A stretch of DNA of 64,000 nucleotides from NCBI GenBank assembly GCA_005656395.1, contig SRSI01000009.1:806001-870000 (forward strand), given 5' to 3'. Position 1 is the stretch's first letter, and every line of letters starts with the position of its first letter. Of this stretch, positions 44,544-56,466 are shown one piece after another. Origin of the DNA: Strongyloides papillosus. Taxonomy: Eukaryota > Nematoda > Chromadorea > Rhabditida > Strongyloididae. Made by a program: the position numbers and the translations under genes. The notes below the pieces were generated by a model that did no database searches, was not told the origin of the DNA, and worked only from the letters and a program-made list of their open reading frames with translations.

Positions 44544-46279
44544 TCAAACTGTTTCTTCACATATTTCCATTATCCTATCTAATGATGTATCTCTAAATAT
44601 ATCATTTGTAAATAACTCATCACAATTTTCTGTATATGATGATAATGATGTTGTTTTTGAATTGCCCTCATTTTTCTTCTCTTCATTGTTTTTGTCTTCG
44701 TAAAAATTATCGTCAAATAACGTATCTTGAAATAAACTTGAATCTAATGAACATCTTCGTTTTTTTAATAAAAGCGCATTAACCAAAAGAAGTTCTTTAT
44801 CTCTCGGTAAAATATATAATTTTTCTGTACACAGTGATATTTCATTGAAGATATTATTTTGAAAAACCACAATTATCTACAAATGCATTTTTAGAAAAAA
44901 TTTATATTTACTTACCACTCTTGGATCTGTAATATTGATACAACTTAAAAATGTTTTATAAACATTATTTTCATTAATCTCTTTTTTATCTGGAATGAGT
45001 AAAATTTTATCAGCAATCTTCAAACAATTTGATATCCAAAAGTTTTTGTTTTTATTAATCTTCTTACTATCCCAACAATCTAGAAGAATATTACAGTTGT
45101 ACTCTTTTAATTCATATGCCAAAGTTTCTGCATATTCAATATTATTATGAATTATTAAAATGTTTTGCATCACATTTTTATCATTAAAACTTCTAGTATT
45201 TTGGTATATCCAACTACTTTCAGAAGAATGTGAAAGGAGTGGTGTAGATTTAGCTATGATTTGAGATGTAAAATATGTTTTTGTAATATGAGAAAAAAGG
45301 ATACATGAGATGATTAAACTCATCAAAAAAAATGTAGAAATCACAAATAACAACAAAATATGCCAAAACACAATATTTTTTGAATTTTCATCTTTTTGTA
45401 ATAATATACTTGATTCTAGATATATCTGATTTGATATTTCTACCATACACCCACAATTCCAATCTCTTTGAATACATAGACAAATTTTATCGCTTCCTCT
45501 ATATTTACTTGCTTTAATTCTACTCACATAAACATTATCTGAAAATAAATGTTTAAACGAAACATTCCCAAAAAAATAGCCATTTTTTTCTATCAACATA
45601 TTTCTAGAAAAAAATTTCGACTCCACTTTCGAATTGTTTAAATTTTCTAATTCAATTTCGTACTCCTCAAAACAATACTGAGAAGGTGCACCGGAAAATG
45701 ATATATTTATCATTTTTTTATTATTGTCAATTGATATCATATTAAAATTTGATTTCCACAAACTAGCATAATGAGCAGATCCAAAGACGATATCAGCAGG
45801 TGAACAATTATTCGAAATTTTATCATAATAATCAATCATATTCAATCTTATTTTTTTATATCCAATTTTAATGGTATACTTTTGGCCAAATTCAAAAAAC
45901 TTCTTTATTATGATATTTGTATCGTTTGAGGAATTTCGATATCTTTGCGCAATAATCGTAAAATTAACTTTTTTAAAGTTATCATTATATACAGAAATGG
46001 GAATATTAGGTAAGGTTGATTTAATTTGAATTGTCACCTCTGACATGGGATCACCATTTATCGGATTAGTCTGAATATTTGAATTAATATTTGATGATAT
46101 CAAATTTAACTTACTCGAATAATAAAATCAGCCGCTAATTCTATTATATTTGATGAATTAACATTAAAAAACTTCGGGTTATAACTATCAGCTATAATTG
46201 CAATACAATTTGGAAAACATGAAATATTATCTCCTAATATATAAGGAGTAGCAATAAATATAATAATAACTTTCAGCAT
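44544..46279 (-). CDS. IL-17 receptor-like protein with SEFIR domain (ILCR type)
   Basis: Three exons (46279-46115, 46070-44916, 44876-44544) join in phase to 550 residues. A signal peptide starts MLKVIIIFIATPYILG. The ectodomain (to about residue 280) is Asn-rich with many glycosylation sequons and two cysteine clusters (CSPAD.., ICLCIQRDWNCGCM). One transmembrane helix (about 282-309) precedes a SEFIR domain (about 350-470) with NILIIHNNIEYAETLAYEL, NILLDCWDSKKI and ADKILLIPD, the box-1 and box-2-like signatures of IL-17 receptors. In C. elegans, ILCR-1 and ILCR-2 with the IL-17 homologue ILC-17.1 signal through ACTL-1 and PIK-1/IRAK in neurons; this gene is a candidate orthologue of one of them, but I cannot say which. 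The Ser/Asp/Glu-rich C-terminal tail is unlike mammalian receptors. Confidence 0.8.
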
Positions 46280-46885
46280 AGTATAGATGAAATCTCTTTT
46301 TTTAAATTTTTTTTTTAGAAATTTAGTAATATTTTAATTTAAAACTTTCTATTTATTTACTTATTATTAACAAATGATTATTGAAGTAATGTATAATTGT
46401 CTTACCTCATATAAGATATATTTTATGTATGTGGATATATTAAATTTGTTAAAATTATCTTATCATTTACACAAACACGCCTCTTCCCTTTATAAAATAG
46501 ATCATATATTAAAGTTTTATATAATTGCTTTATGATTTGAAGAAAAATAAAAGTTTAACAATATTATGATTTATTTATTTCCAATACATTTCATTATCTT
46601 CAAAAATATTTATAATTACCATAAATTTTAAATGATTTATTAATTATTTAAAAAGTTTACATAATAATCATGGATTATATATTAACATCCTTAATATGCG
46701 TATGTATTATTAATTATTATGAATAAATTATTACAATTAGTGTATAACGAGATTCCAAGTTTACTTGTCTTATAAAGATATTTTGTCTTTCATGGCGGTG
46801 GTCAATTTATGTTTTTCCTTAAATTGACATTTAACTCTTTATAATAAAATTTTATGATTATTTGAATTGTCATTAAAAATAGTAA
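46280..46885. other. divergent intergenic region, SEFIR receptor and CDC7
   Basis: 606 bp between two divergent starts. A tataaaatag stretch at 46491-46500 preceded by cgcctcttccct is the only compositional standout. No coding frame or RNA gene was seen. Confidence 0.45.
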
Positions 46886-48248
46886 ATGGAGACAAAACGT
46901 GGTCCTGATAATCCTAAACAAATACAAGAAATTGTATCAAACTTTGATATAGGTGAACTACTAGGCTCAGGTTTGTTTTTTTCAAAAATAAAAAATAAAT
47001 TATATTTTTATTTTAGGATCATTTGGTGCTGTTTGGAAAGTAAGAAACAAGAAGACACAAGATTATTTTGCACTAAAATTATCAGCAGAAACAGCTTATC
47101 CTGTTTCTATGAAATGCGAAGTAGAAGTTTTAAAAAGATGTAATGGAAGTTGTAATTTACCTAAACCTTATTATTTTGGTAAATGGAATCATCAATATTA
47201 TATAATTATGAATTATGTACCACACGATGAGTTTATGGAAGTTTTATATACTTTTACTAATAAAGAGATTGTTGAATATGCTAAGAATCTCTTTATTGCT
47301 TTAGAATATCTTCATTCTAGAGGTATTATACACAGAGATGTTAAGCCAGGGAATTTTTTATATAATAGGTGTGAAAAGCGATATATGTTAGTTGATTTTG
47401 GTTTGTCATCTTTTTACAAACCCCTTGAAGAAAATATTTTAACACCGGTACAAGTAAATTTAGATAACAGGCGTGATAGCCTTACTATAAAAAGAAAAAT
47501 TAGTAGTACAGAGGGAGAGTTAGAAGAGAATTGTGAAAATATAAAAAGAAGAAATGGTGATTCCATAGCTATCGTTGATGAGAGAGATAAAAAATATAGT
47601 ACAAAAATTAAAAATATATGTAATTGTTATGGGAAGCCAGTATATTGTTCAAAATGTAAAAATTTACCCAAATTCTCATATTGTAGATCGGGAACCAATG
47701 GTTATAGAGCTCCCGAAACAATGTTGTTTTGTAAAGATCAAACTACCAAGATCGATATTTGGTCAGCTGGTTGTACTCTTTTAAGTATAGCCTGCCAATT
47801 ACCGTCGTTTTTTAGACCATCTGATGAATTCCAAGCATTATTTCAGTATGCGTGTATTGTTGGTACGAATAGTTTAAAGGAGGCGGCAGATTACTGGAAT
47901 GTTGATTTAATAATGAGTCTCCGATCAACAAGAAAAAGTTTTTTTCTTATTTCTAAAGCAATGAAAAAAAAATCTATTTATTCAATAAAAGATTTTACAG
48001 ATAGCGGATGTTATGAGTGTAAAAATTATCTTACTGATAATCCCGATGGTATATGTGTTTGTTTTAAAAATAATTGTATATATCCATATGAAGATAAATA
48101 TGAGGAAATGGTTATAAAAATACTTAATTGGTGTTTAATACCTCACCCAAAAAAGCGTTTTTCAGCAACAGATTTACTAGGATGCATAAAAGATTTTGAG
48201 GAGTCGATTTACAATGAAGGATGTGGTGAGAAGATAGAACTAATGTAA
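46886..48248 (+). CDS. cdc-7: CDC7-like (DDK) protein kinase
   Basis: Two exons (46886-46970 and 47017-48248) give 438 residues. The glycine loop is split by the intron (LLGSG|SFGAVWKV); FALKLSAE carries the ATP Lys, HRDVKPGNFLYN the catalytic loop and VDFGLSS the DFG. A long insert (about 165-250) between DFG and the activation segment contains clustered cysteines (CNCYGKPVYCSKC), then RSGTNGYRAPETM and IDIWSAGCTLLS. HRDVKPxNFLYN, the kinase inserts and the GTxGYRAPE form are characteristic of CDC7. With its DBF4 partner it phosphorylates MCM helicase to fire replication origins; a DBF4 partner is not in this window. The first 35 residues before the kinase domain are short, as in fungal and metazoan CDC7. 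The 3' end is 74 bp from the next gene, convergent. Confidence 0.92.
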
Positions 48249-48322
48249 TTGTATATTTAAAACAAATTTTATTATATATATATTTTTTGTAAATAGAATT
48301 GTTAATATATTATATATGTTGA

Positions 48323-49656
48323 TTAATAATCTGTTTTTGCCAATTCTGTGTCAAAAATATTACAATCAAAAATGTTGAAGGCTCTTCCAAGTGTACATGC
48401 ACTTTCGTGAATAGTTTCACAGTCTTTTAGAGATGTATAAAGTTTCATCATTTCAACAACTCTGAAAGCATAATTATCTAAGTTTTTATAGCATATGTAG
48501 TAGTTGTGTAGCTCATTATTGACTATTTTTAACATTCTATCATTTTCTATATAACATTCATTAGGTAAATTTGGAATATTACAGTTGGACCAAATAATCT
48601 GCAGTATAAGATATGAAAATTCATATTTATCTAACATCATCCTTTTCATAGGATTATATATGCTATTTATTTGATATTTTTCAATAGGATAAAATAATTT
48701 GGCTAAATTTTGAGCAAAATCTTCAGGCAATGATGGATCTATTAATGGTCCATTTTCAGCATTTGTAAAACTACAATGATTAACTATGATATTTGAAGAA
48801 TTGTTGTTATAACCAAATACTTCCAATGAAATGTATAGTTTTAAAAAAACAAAAATTATTCCATTAGAGTACCTTAGATAATTCATTTTAACTTCATAAT
48901 CATATTTATTAAAGTTTGGAAGTTCCATTAAAAATTTTGAATAATGAACTAGAAAACATTTAAAATATTCAAAAAATGATGAAATATTAAAAACATCTAG
49001 TAACTTCAAATCTTCTTTTTTTACACAAATCATAGCATTTTTTAAATTATTTATAGCTTTTGTAACTAGTTGTAAATTTGTTAAAGGTAATTCCTCTGAA
49101 GAAGTATTTTTAATTATTGGAAATTTAAAAATTGATTTAATTTTATCAATTGTTTCGTTAAAATTAGTTATAACTTTACAATTTTGAATTTCAAAAGTAC
49201 TTTTAATAACAGTTGTTTGTCTTGTAAAATCATTCTTTTCTTTGAAATCCTGTTGTGGTGATTTAATGTACCTATCGTCGTAAAGGGAAGTTTCATTTAT
49301 TGATGGTGAATTTTTTAAAGCCATTCCAATTTGTTTACACTTTTCATACCTACAGTATCGACACATTCGATTCTTGTCTAAAATCTAATTAATCTACAAA
49401 AAAGCTATATTAAAAAAATTACCCTTTGTAACTACACAATTTTTTGTTGCCTTTCTACATTTATATGTTTTACCAGCTACAGCTGTTCTTCTAGAATAAA
49501 TAATCATTTATTAGTAATAACAAACACGTATTTTCATATTTACCTGAAAAATGAACTACACGGTTTACATGCATTTACACCAAAATGAATTGAATTCGTT
49601 GGCACATTACACACTAAACAATATTCACTTAATTGTAAGTTTTGATTTGAATCCAT
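48323..49656 (-). CDS. nuclear hormone receptor, copy 1 (nematode NHR)
   Basis: Three exons (49656-49544, 49490-49423, 49377-48323) join in phase to 411 residues. The DNA-binding domain is complete: first finger YCLVC...NACKPCSSFFRR, second finger YKCRKATKNC...MCRYCRYEKC with QIGM after it, the usual nematode NHR layout. P-box residues are CKPCSSFF where many supplementary NHRs have CKACAAFF. A divergent ligand-binding-like domain follows (about 130-411), ending NIFDCNIFD. Ligand and targets are unknown; the family regulates metabolism, stress and development in C. elegans. Exon lengths and intron positions match the neighbour at 50291-51584, and the C-terminal block (NYAFRVVEMMKL) is shared, so the two are tandem duplicates. 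Three GATAAG motifs lie just upstream. Confidence 0.9.
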
Positions 49657-50290
49657 TATAAAAATGTTTTTAGATAAGACGAAATGATATCAGATCAAAT
49701 ACTGCAAAGGAGTAAAATAATTTGTGTAATTTTTGTGTTCATTCTTCGATAAGATTTTTATTTTATTGATAAGATATTTTGATACTGACGAAGGTTGACT
49801 TATTTATTATTTCTTTTTTAAATAGCATCAAGTTGTGCGTAAAAAAGAAATTTGGTGTTTAAGTGACTTTAATTTGTGGTAACATGATTCATTATTTTTG
49901 TGGTTTGACTTCTGTCATAATCTAATATTAGAATAATATCTATGAAAAGTATTTAGTAATTGATATTTAAATATTTATTATAATAAAAATTATTTTCATT
50001 AAATTTCTTTTTTTTTTCTGTACTTTGAAGAATAAAAGCAAATATTAAAACTGTTTATAGGACTAAAATCTTAAAAAAAAATTCTAGCTTATATTAACAA
50101 TAAAAATAGATTACTTTGTTATTTCAAAAGTATTACAAAACAAATATATTTATTTTACTTTTCCATATCTAATAGTAATATAAATATGAATAAAATAATT
50201 TTTGTGTATGCACGTTCTTGAGATGAAGTACAGATTTTAATTTTATTTAATTAGAAATTGTATTATTAAATTGATCAAGATTTTTAAATA
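49657..50290. other. intergenic region between two NHR genes
   Basis: This 634-bp spacer holds the promoter of NHR copy 1 and the 3' UTR of copy 2. Three GATAAG hexamers lie at 49673-49678, 49748-49753 and 49768-49773, within 101 bp. No coding frame was seen. Confidence 0.5.
49673..49773. promoter_or_regulatory. cluster of three GATAAG sites upstream of NHR copy 1
   Basis: GATAAG occurs at 49673, 49748 and 49768, 17 to 117 bp upstream of the NHR start at 49656. TGATAA/GATAAG is the site of intestinal GATA factors (ELT-2 type) in nematodes. From base composition the expected spacing of this hexamer is well over 1 kb, so three in 100 bp is notable. Intestinal expression is inference. Confidence 0.35.
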
Positions 50291-51584
50291 TTAACAACAT
50301 GATGTTAGCTCATCGAAAACTGTACAATCGAAAATGTTCAAAAATTTTGCAATAAGTAGAATCTCACGTTCACGACCTGAAAATTCTCTAATCATAGCTA
50401 GCAATTTTGCCATTTCGGCAACTCTCCAAGCATAATTATCCATTCTTTTATCATAAATATAATGATTATGAATTTCATTACTTATTACTTTTAAAATATT
50501 ATCAGATCCTTTATTTCCATTTTTAATATCAAGACCTCTTTTTTTTGTCCATAAAACCTGCATTATTAAATATGCCATCTCAACTTGATCAATTTGTAAT
50601 TCTTTCATAGGACTATATACGAAAGAATCTAAAAATTTAAAAGAAGGTGTAAATAAATCCATCATTTGTTTTTTAACATTTGGCGTAAATTCTTCATCAA
50701 TAACTTGAAGTCTTTCTAAGTAATGTGCCGATTCAGTATCTACAAGTAGTACATTTTCTGAAGTCAATTTTTTACAATGTTCAATTGACAAAAATACTCG
50801 TAAAAACACATGACACATTGGCCAAAAAGATTTAAATAATTCCCATTTCTCTTCAGAATTAAGAATAACAAAATCAGGCATATACATTAAAAGTTCAGCA
50901 ATATGAATAATTAATTTTTCCCAAAATCTTACAAAATTTCTAAATTCTATTGAATATGTTATTGACATTCTATCATTAGATGCAATACCTAAACTTGAAC
51001 GTAGATGTACTAAACCTTGTACTGTTTTTTGTAGACATGATAATTGTATACCATTAATTTGTGTTACACCAAATAGTGGTTTATTAAAAATATCCTTAAT
51101 TATTGTTATAGTATCATGTATATCATAAATCACTTTATTTCCTTTAATTTCAACGGTTCTTTTAATAACACCTTTAAAGTGTACTGCATTATCTTCTTTA
51201 ATATGTACTGGAGAAACTACATTTTCAGGTTCTTGTTGTTTTATTTTTATATTTTTTAAACTCATACCAGAACTTTTACATTTTTCAAATCTACAATATT
51301 TGCAAAACAATTTCTCTCCTACATAATATTAAAATATGTAATTAATTTTAAAAATTACCTGCTTTTATAGGGCAATTTTTGGTCCCCCTCCTACATTTAT
51401 ATTGTGCATTGGCATTTGCACTTCTTCTAAAAAAGGCTAAAAAATACAAATATTATTATATATATAAATATTGTATATTATTACAGCTACATGCTCTACA
51501 AGCATTTACTCCTAGTGAAATACTTTTTGTTGGTATCTCACAAACAAGACAAAAATCCGACAAACTATCTGAATCATTGAACAT
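50291..51584 (-). CDS. nuclear hormone receptor, copy 2 (nematode NHR)
   Basis: Three exons (51584-51485, 51436-51359, 51318-50291) join in phase to 401 residues. First finger FCLVC...NACRACSSFFRR, where the codon for the second Ser is split by the first intron, and second finger YKCRRGTKNC...FCKYCRFEKC, followed by SSGMSLKN. The ligand-binding-like domain has paired blocks with copy 1 (HNHYIYDKRMDNYAWRVAEM and LNIFDCTVFDEL). The two genes share the first- and second-finger intron positions and overall length, with clear but moderate identity, so this is a tandem duplication old enough to have diverged. Ligand is unknown. Zinc-coordinating cysteines are intact in both copies. Confidence 0.9.
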
Positions 51585-52091
51585 ACTTTTTTTTCCAATT
51601 CATGTAGTTAAAATATATGTAACTATTTTAAAATTTGTGTCAAATGTGTGTAGACTGGTATAGAAAATTAGTTTTTAATATACAAATACAACTTTCTTCA
51701 TATGATTGATCTATAACAATATTTTAAAGCAGGGTTAGTTATGTATGTTTATATTATATTTTACTAGCTATGAAGTGCAATTTTAAGTGCATAAATTGTG
51801 ATAATAAATGTAAAAGTAGTTTCATTTTAGATACCATAGTGATTTATATTGATTTCATGCTTTTTTTAATGAAGACTGATACGCTACTTTTAGATATAAA
51901 ATAACACACAACGTGATAGTGTAAAGTAAAAATAAACACATAATTTTTATATGATAATGTTTACATGCACAAAAGTTATACATTATTTATAATTTTGTAA
52001 AAAAAATTTTTATTTAAAACAAGTTAATAATACAAGAATAATGCTAAAGAGAATTTAAAACAAGTATATAGCAGAAAATAAAATAAAATTC
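51585..52091. other. intergenic spacer between NHR copy 2 and npp-14
   Basis: 507 bp of AT-rich DNA holding the NHR promoter and the nucleoporin 3' UTR. No coding frame or distinctive motif was seen. Confidence 0.45.
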
Positions 52092-55000
52092 TTATCTCCA
52101 TTGTGTGAAAGATGAACTACAAACAAAAAATAAAATAAAGAACTAAATATTTTAAAATACTTACCCTTTATTGGTGGTCGAAGAATTGCCAAAAGTTGAT
52201 TGTTGTTGAGAATTCGATAATCCACCGAAACCTGATCCCGTTTTATTGGCAAATGATGAAAAAGAACTTTGACCAAAAGATGACTGACCAAAAGCAGATT
52301 TACCAAATGTGGATGTATTTGCTGGTGTGCCAAATGAACCGGTGGATGATCCTCCAAACGCAGGCTTGGCAAAAGCTGTGTTTGATGAGCCGAATGATGA
52401 TGATGATGAATTACTGGAAAAAAATCCAGGTTTTGGTGCATTTGAATTTTGTTGAAAAGCATTTGTTTGTGGAGGTTTAGCAAATGAAAAGGTAGAACTC
52501 TCTTTAGGAGCATTATTTGATGCACCAAAAGCTGATTGGGCGAAGACATTCTTTTTTTCAGACACTTGAGATCCTAATCCACTCATACCACTAAAGAAAC
52601 CTGTTGAAATATTGCTTCCATCGTCAACACCTCCATTTGGCTGAGAAGGTTTTGTCGTTGTACTACCAAAAGATCCACCAAATGCAGAACCACCAAAAAC
52701 AGATTTGCTTTGTGATCCCCCAAAAACTGATTGACCAGTTTGTTGTGATCCTCCGAAAACTGATTGTCCAGATTGTTGTGAACCACCAAAAACTGATTGA
52801 CCAGATTGTTGTGAACCTCCAAATGCTGATGTTGTAGGTTGTTGTGAACCCCCAAATACAGATGGTGTAGATTGCTTTGACCCACCAAATACAGATTGAC
52901 CGGGAGTTTGTGATCCACCAAACGCAGATTGACCAGAAGCTTGTGATCCACCAAATGCAGATTGACCGGAAGCCTGTGATCCACCGAATGGGGATTGACC
53001 AGAAGCTTGTGATCCACCAAACGAAGATTGTCCAAAAACACTCTGTTTCGGTGTTGCAGGTGAACCACCAAATATAGATGATTTATTAGGAGTAGTTGTT
53101 GTACCTGTTCCTCCGAAAAATGACCCTTGTTGAGTGGGAGTTTTTGTTGAACCACCAAAAATAGAGGATGGTGAATTTTCATTATTTTTAGGTGTTGAAA
53201 CATTTTCAAATAACAAACTTTTTGGAGTATCAGTGGTAGTAGTAGTATTACTTAACAGAGGTGATTTAGGTGTTTCTACATTTCCAGAATTTTCACCAAA
53301 AACTGTCTTTCTAGGTGTCGTTGAATCGCTATCCTTATCACTAGTGAATACTGATTTCGTTGAGAGTGTTGGAGAATTCACGCTATCACTAATAGTCGAC
53401 TTCGTAGAATTTTTATCTTGATCGCTTTCTCCGAGGAATAGACCTTTTGTCGACTCATTACTTACTTCTTTAGTTAAGGAAGCCGTTTCATTGTCCTTTT
53501 TAGTTGATAATGAATTGTCAGCATTTACTTCACCTGTTAATTCTACATTCTTTTCTGTAGTAATTTTAGATTCTTCTACTTTAGTAGGAGTTTTGTTAAC
53601 AACTTCATTTTTCTTTTCGATGCACTCTTGTTTATTCGGAAAGACATTAGCCGTTTTATTTATTTCTACCGGTTTAGCATCCCTATCAATTGATTTTTGA
53701 GGAAGAGTACTGTTTCCCTCAACTTTCTTTTGCTCTTTTATATCTTCTTTTGGTGGATTGAAATCAATTTTAGGCATCTCAGCAGCCATAAGTTTCCTAG
53801 TCATCTCTAATGTTGCCTTAAAATCAGCAGCATATTCCTTTGCCTCATTCAATGTATCTTGTCTTATTTTCGTAACATCCTCTTTAGTTAAATAAACATC
53901 AATGCCTGAGTTTTCTGAGAATGAACTATTGACAGTTCTTGAAACAATCAAACACTTTTCTAACATATTTTTCACATTCTTTACAGTACTTTCTACATCT
54001 ATTTCATCTTTTTTTATAACTACGTTTTGCATAAAAGGTAATGTTTTTACAAATTTCTTTTCTACTGGCTTGCTACATCTTTTTCTTAGATAATTTTGGA
54101 AATCTTTATTTCTATTTATATTAGTGGTAAATAAATTTTCAGTCTCACCAATATACGTTTTTTCCAATATAAACGAATTGTCTAATATTGTAGATTGATT
54201 CAAAAATGAACGACTCACTTCATCTTGATTCTTCTTTTCTTTTAAATTTTTCAATTCTGCATACTTATCATTAAGTAATTTAAGTTTTCTAAACGCTATG
54301 TTTGTAGCACGAACAATATTTCTCGATACTTTTTGTATGTATTCTTGATCTTCAGATCCAATGACATTAGCATCATCCAATTTTGCAATATTATTCATTA
54401 ATCCTTTACTTTCGATTTTTTTATTTAACAACTCAATAGCCTTTGTTAATGCTGTAAAATTTTCCCTAACTTTCTCTAATCTAACTTCAGATTCGTCAAA
54501 ACGTGATTTGGTATCAAAATAATATGTTTCAGCAGCTGAAACTTTATTCTTTTTCATATATGAAATTTTATTTTGTAAAATTACTAATGTTTCATTTAAC
54601 GTTTCAATATCCTCAGATACAATCTGAGACCAATGTAGTACTTTATTTTGACTAACTGTCACAACTTTGAGAGTTTTCAATAATTCCTTTACACTTTCAT
54701 CATTTGTAATAGACAATTGACTATTAATTCTAATTACCGCATTTTCCTGAGCCTGTATTTTGACCATATTAATATTTTTCCTTGAATAATATTCGGTAAT
54801 TAAATCTCCACAAATCTTTCTTAGTTTCTTTAACTCTTCCTCCTCTATTTCTTTTTTCTTTTCCGTTTCAAGTTTACTAATCAAATTTACCTCTTCCTCC
54901 ACTTTTTTCAAAACTTCTTTTTCCTTATTATGTAACTGTTCTTTGATTTTTGTTTCTTTTTCTTTAGCTTCAATTTTAATTTCATTCTCACTGGTCATTG

Positions 55001-56462
55001 AGGTATTATGTGATGATAATCCTTTATTAACTGGAGTTTGTGGTTTTTCACAAGGTGTATTGCTTTTAGAGACGACCGGTGATACCTTAGTGGATGAGAA
55101 AAAATTAGTAGGTGTTGGTGTTGATGTTAATTTGTTATCAAAAGAAATCCCGTCACACTGGAGTTGTTTTGGTTTTTCACTAATCACTTCACCTCTTGGC
55201 GTGCCATTTCTAATTTTAGATGGAACAATGGGTTCATAGTTCACATTTATACTTTTATACTTATCACCGTTTGTAATAAACCAGTAAGATTGAATAATGC
55301 CATTTGAGGTGTAGAGCATTATAATTGGTAGTTTATTATAATTAACCGTAACACCATCAACAATCTCTTTGTAGTTTTCTCTTGGTGATTTATCTATAAC
55401 TATTCCACATAAGCAAGGCATTTCACATTTTTCATTTAATTCAAGTAAAATATCCTTATCTTCTGGAGGTTCATACTGTTTAAAAATATCACCTTCCTTT
55501 TCTAAAAATCCAACACTCAAACCATTGTTAGATGTCACAAGAACTAAACCCCATTCCACAATGTATTCAAAATAAAATCTTACAGGTTCAACAATCTTTT
55601 CTACATTCCTACAGATATTTCCTAAGTGAGTCCATTGCGCAGGTTGATTCTTTTTTAGAACAAGTAAAGATACATTTAAATTTTGACTCTTCTTACCCTC
55701 GTAGGCAAATACAAAGTCCGTTGTACCAAGCCAACATATCCCAACACATTCTAACTCATTTTCACCATCAATAACTGGACACGGTTCTTTTCTAACTAAT
55801 GTTAAATCAGGTTTATATTGAAACATTGAACCATCAGCGCATCCAACAACAAGTTGTTTCCCCTTTGGACTCCACGAAATACAATTACCAATAGATTGTA
55901 ATTCCCCAATTCTCCTATGAAAAAGACCAGCGTCTCCAGGGTTAAATTCAAAACAATATATTCTACTGCCATTAGTAGTATATGCAAACGTCCCCTCAAT
56001 TGCGGGATTCCATTTAAAATCTAAAGGATTACATTCACCAACATTTTCTACATACAAAGGAAAAGGCCTATCATTAAATTCAAAACTAAAAGTCTTAGTG
56101 TCGTAGATATGTATAAAATACTCATTTGCTTTTGCAGAAATAATTGAAATGTATTCACCTGTACAACTACATTGAATTTGTAAAATACTACAATCGGAAT
56201 TAAATAACGTTGTACTTTTTTGCTTGATGTTTGAGGATTTGTTATGTATATCTGATGCTAATAAAGTCGTAATGGATGGAGTGCCATTAGTAGTAAAAAT
56301 CAACCCATTTTTCGATGAAGCTGTAATCCAAAATGTAAGAGGTATTTTTGGAAGTGGCTCTGAGACTTTGTTATTTTTTATTAGTTTTGGGTAAACCGCC
56401 TATAAGTATATAATTTTATAAGGTTGAAAAATTAGGAAACTTACATTAGATTTATCTGCCAT
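52092..56462 (-). CDS. npp-14: FG nucleoporin, NUP214/NPP-14-like
   Basis: Three exons give 1,425 residues (C. elegans NPP-14 about 1,390): a tiny first exon 56462-56445 (MADKSN), a main exon 56399-52165 and a last exon 52116-52092 of 25 nt encoding the end SSFTQWR. The N-terminal half is a WD-like beta-propeller (about 1-400; ISWSPKGKQLVVGCADGSMFQY, WLGTTDFVFAYEGK), followed by a coiled-coil central region (about 490-760) and an FG-repeat tail (from about 1040) with dozens of FGGS/FG units. This order matches NUP214, on the cytoplasmic face of the pore, which binds export factor CRM1 and the mRNA export helicase DDX19. The terminal splice was chosen because the unspliced frame would end NKG at a canonical ggtaagt donor. 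A tttgtcag acceptor lies 31 nt before the ATG. Confidence 0.9.
52700..53030 (-). repeat. 33-nt tandem repeats encoding FG motifs of npp-14
   Basis: About ten successive units of roughly 33 nt encode the 11-residue pattern FGGSQ(A/Q)SGQS(A/V). Neighbouring units are nearly identical in DNA sequence, pointing to recent expansion or gene conversion inside the FG tail. Copy number probably varies between individuals and may be collapsed in short-read assemblies. Confidence 0.75.
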
Positions 56463-56466
56463 TGTA

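Noticed and set aside
52055..53421. Long frames in other phases across the npp-14 FG region
   Set aside because: They are shadow frames created by the tandem FG repeats, which keep several reading frames open at once.
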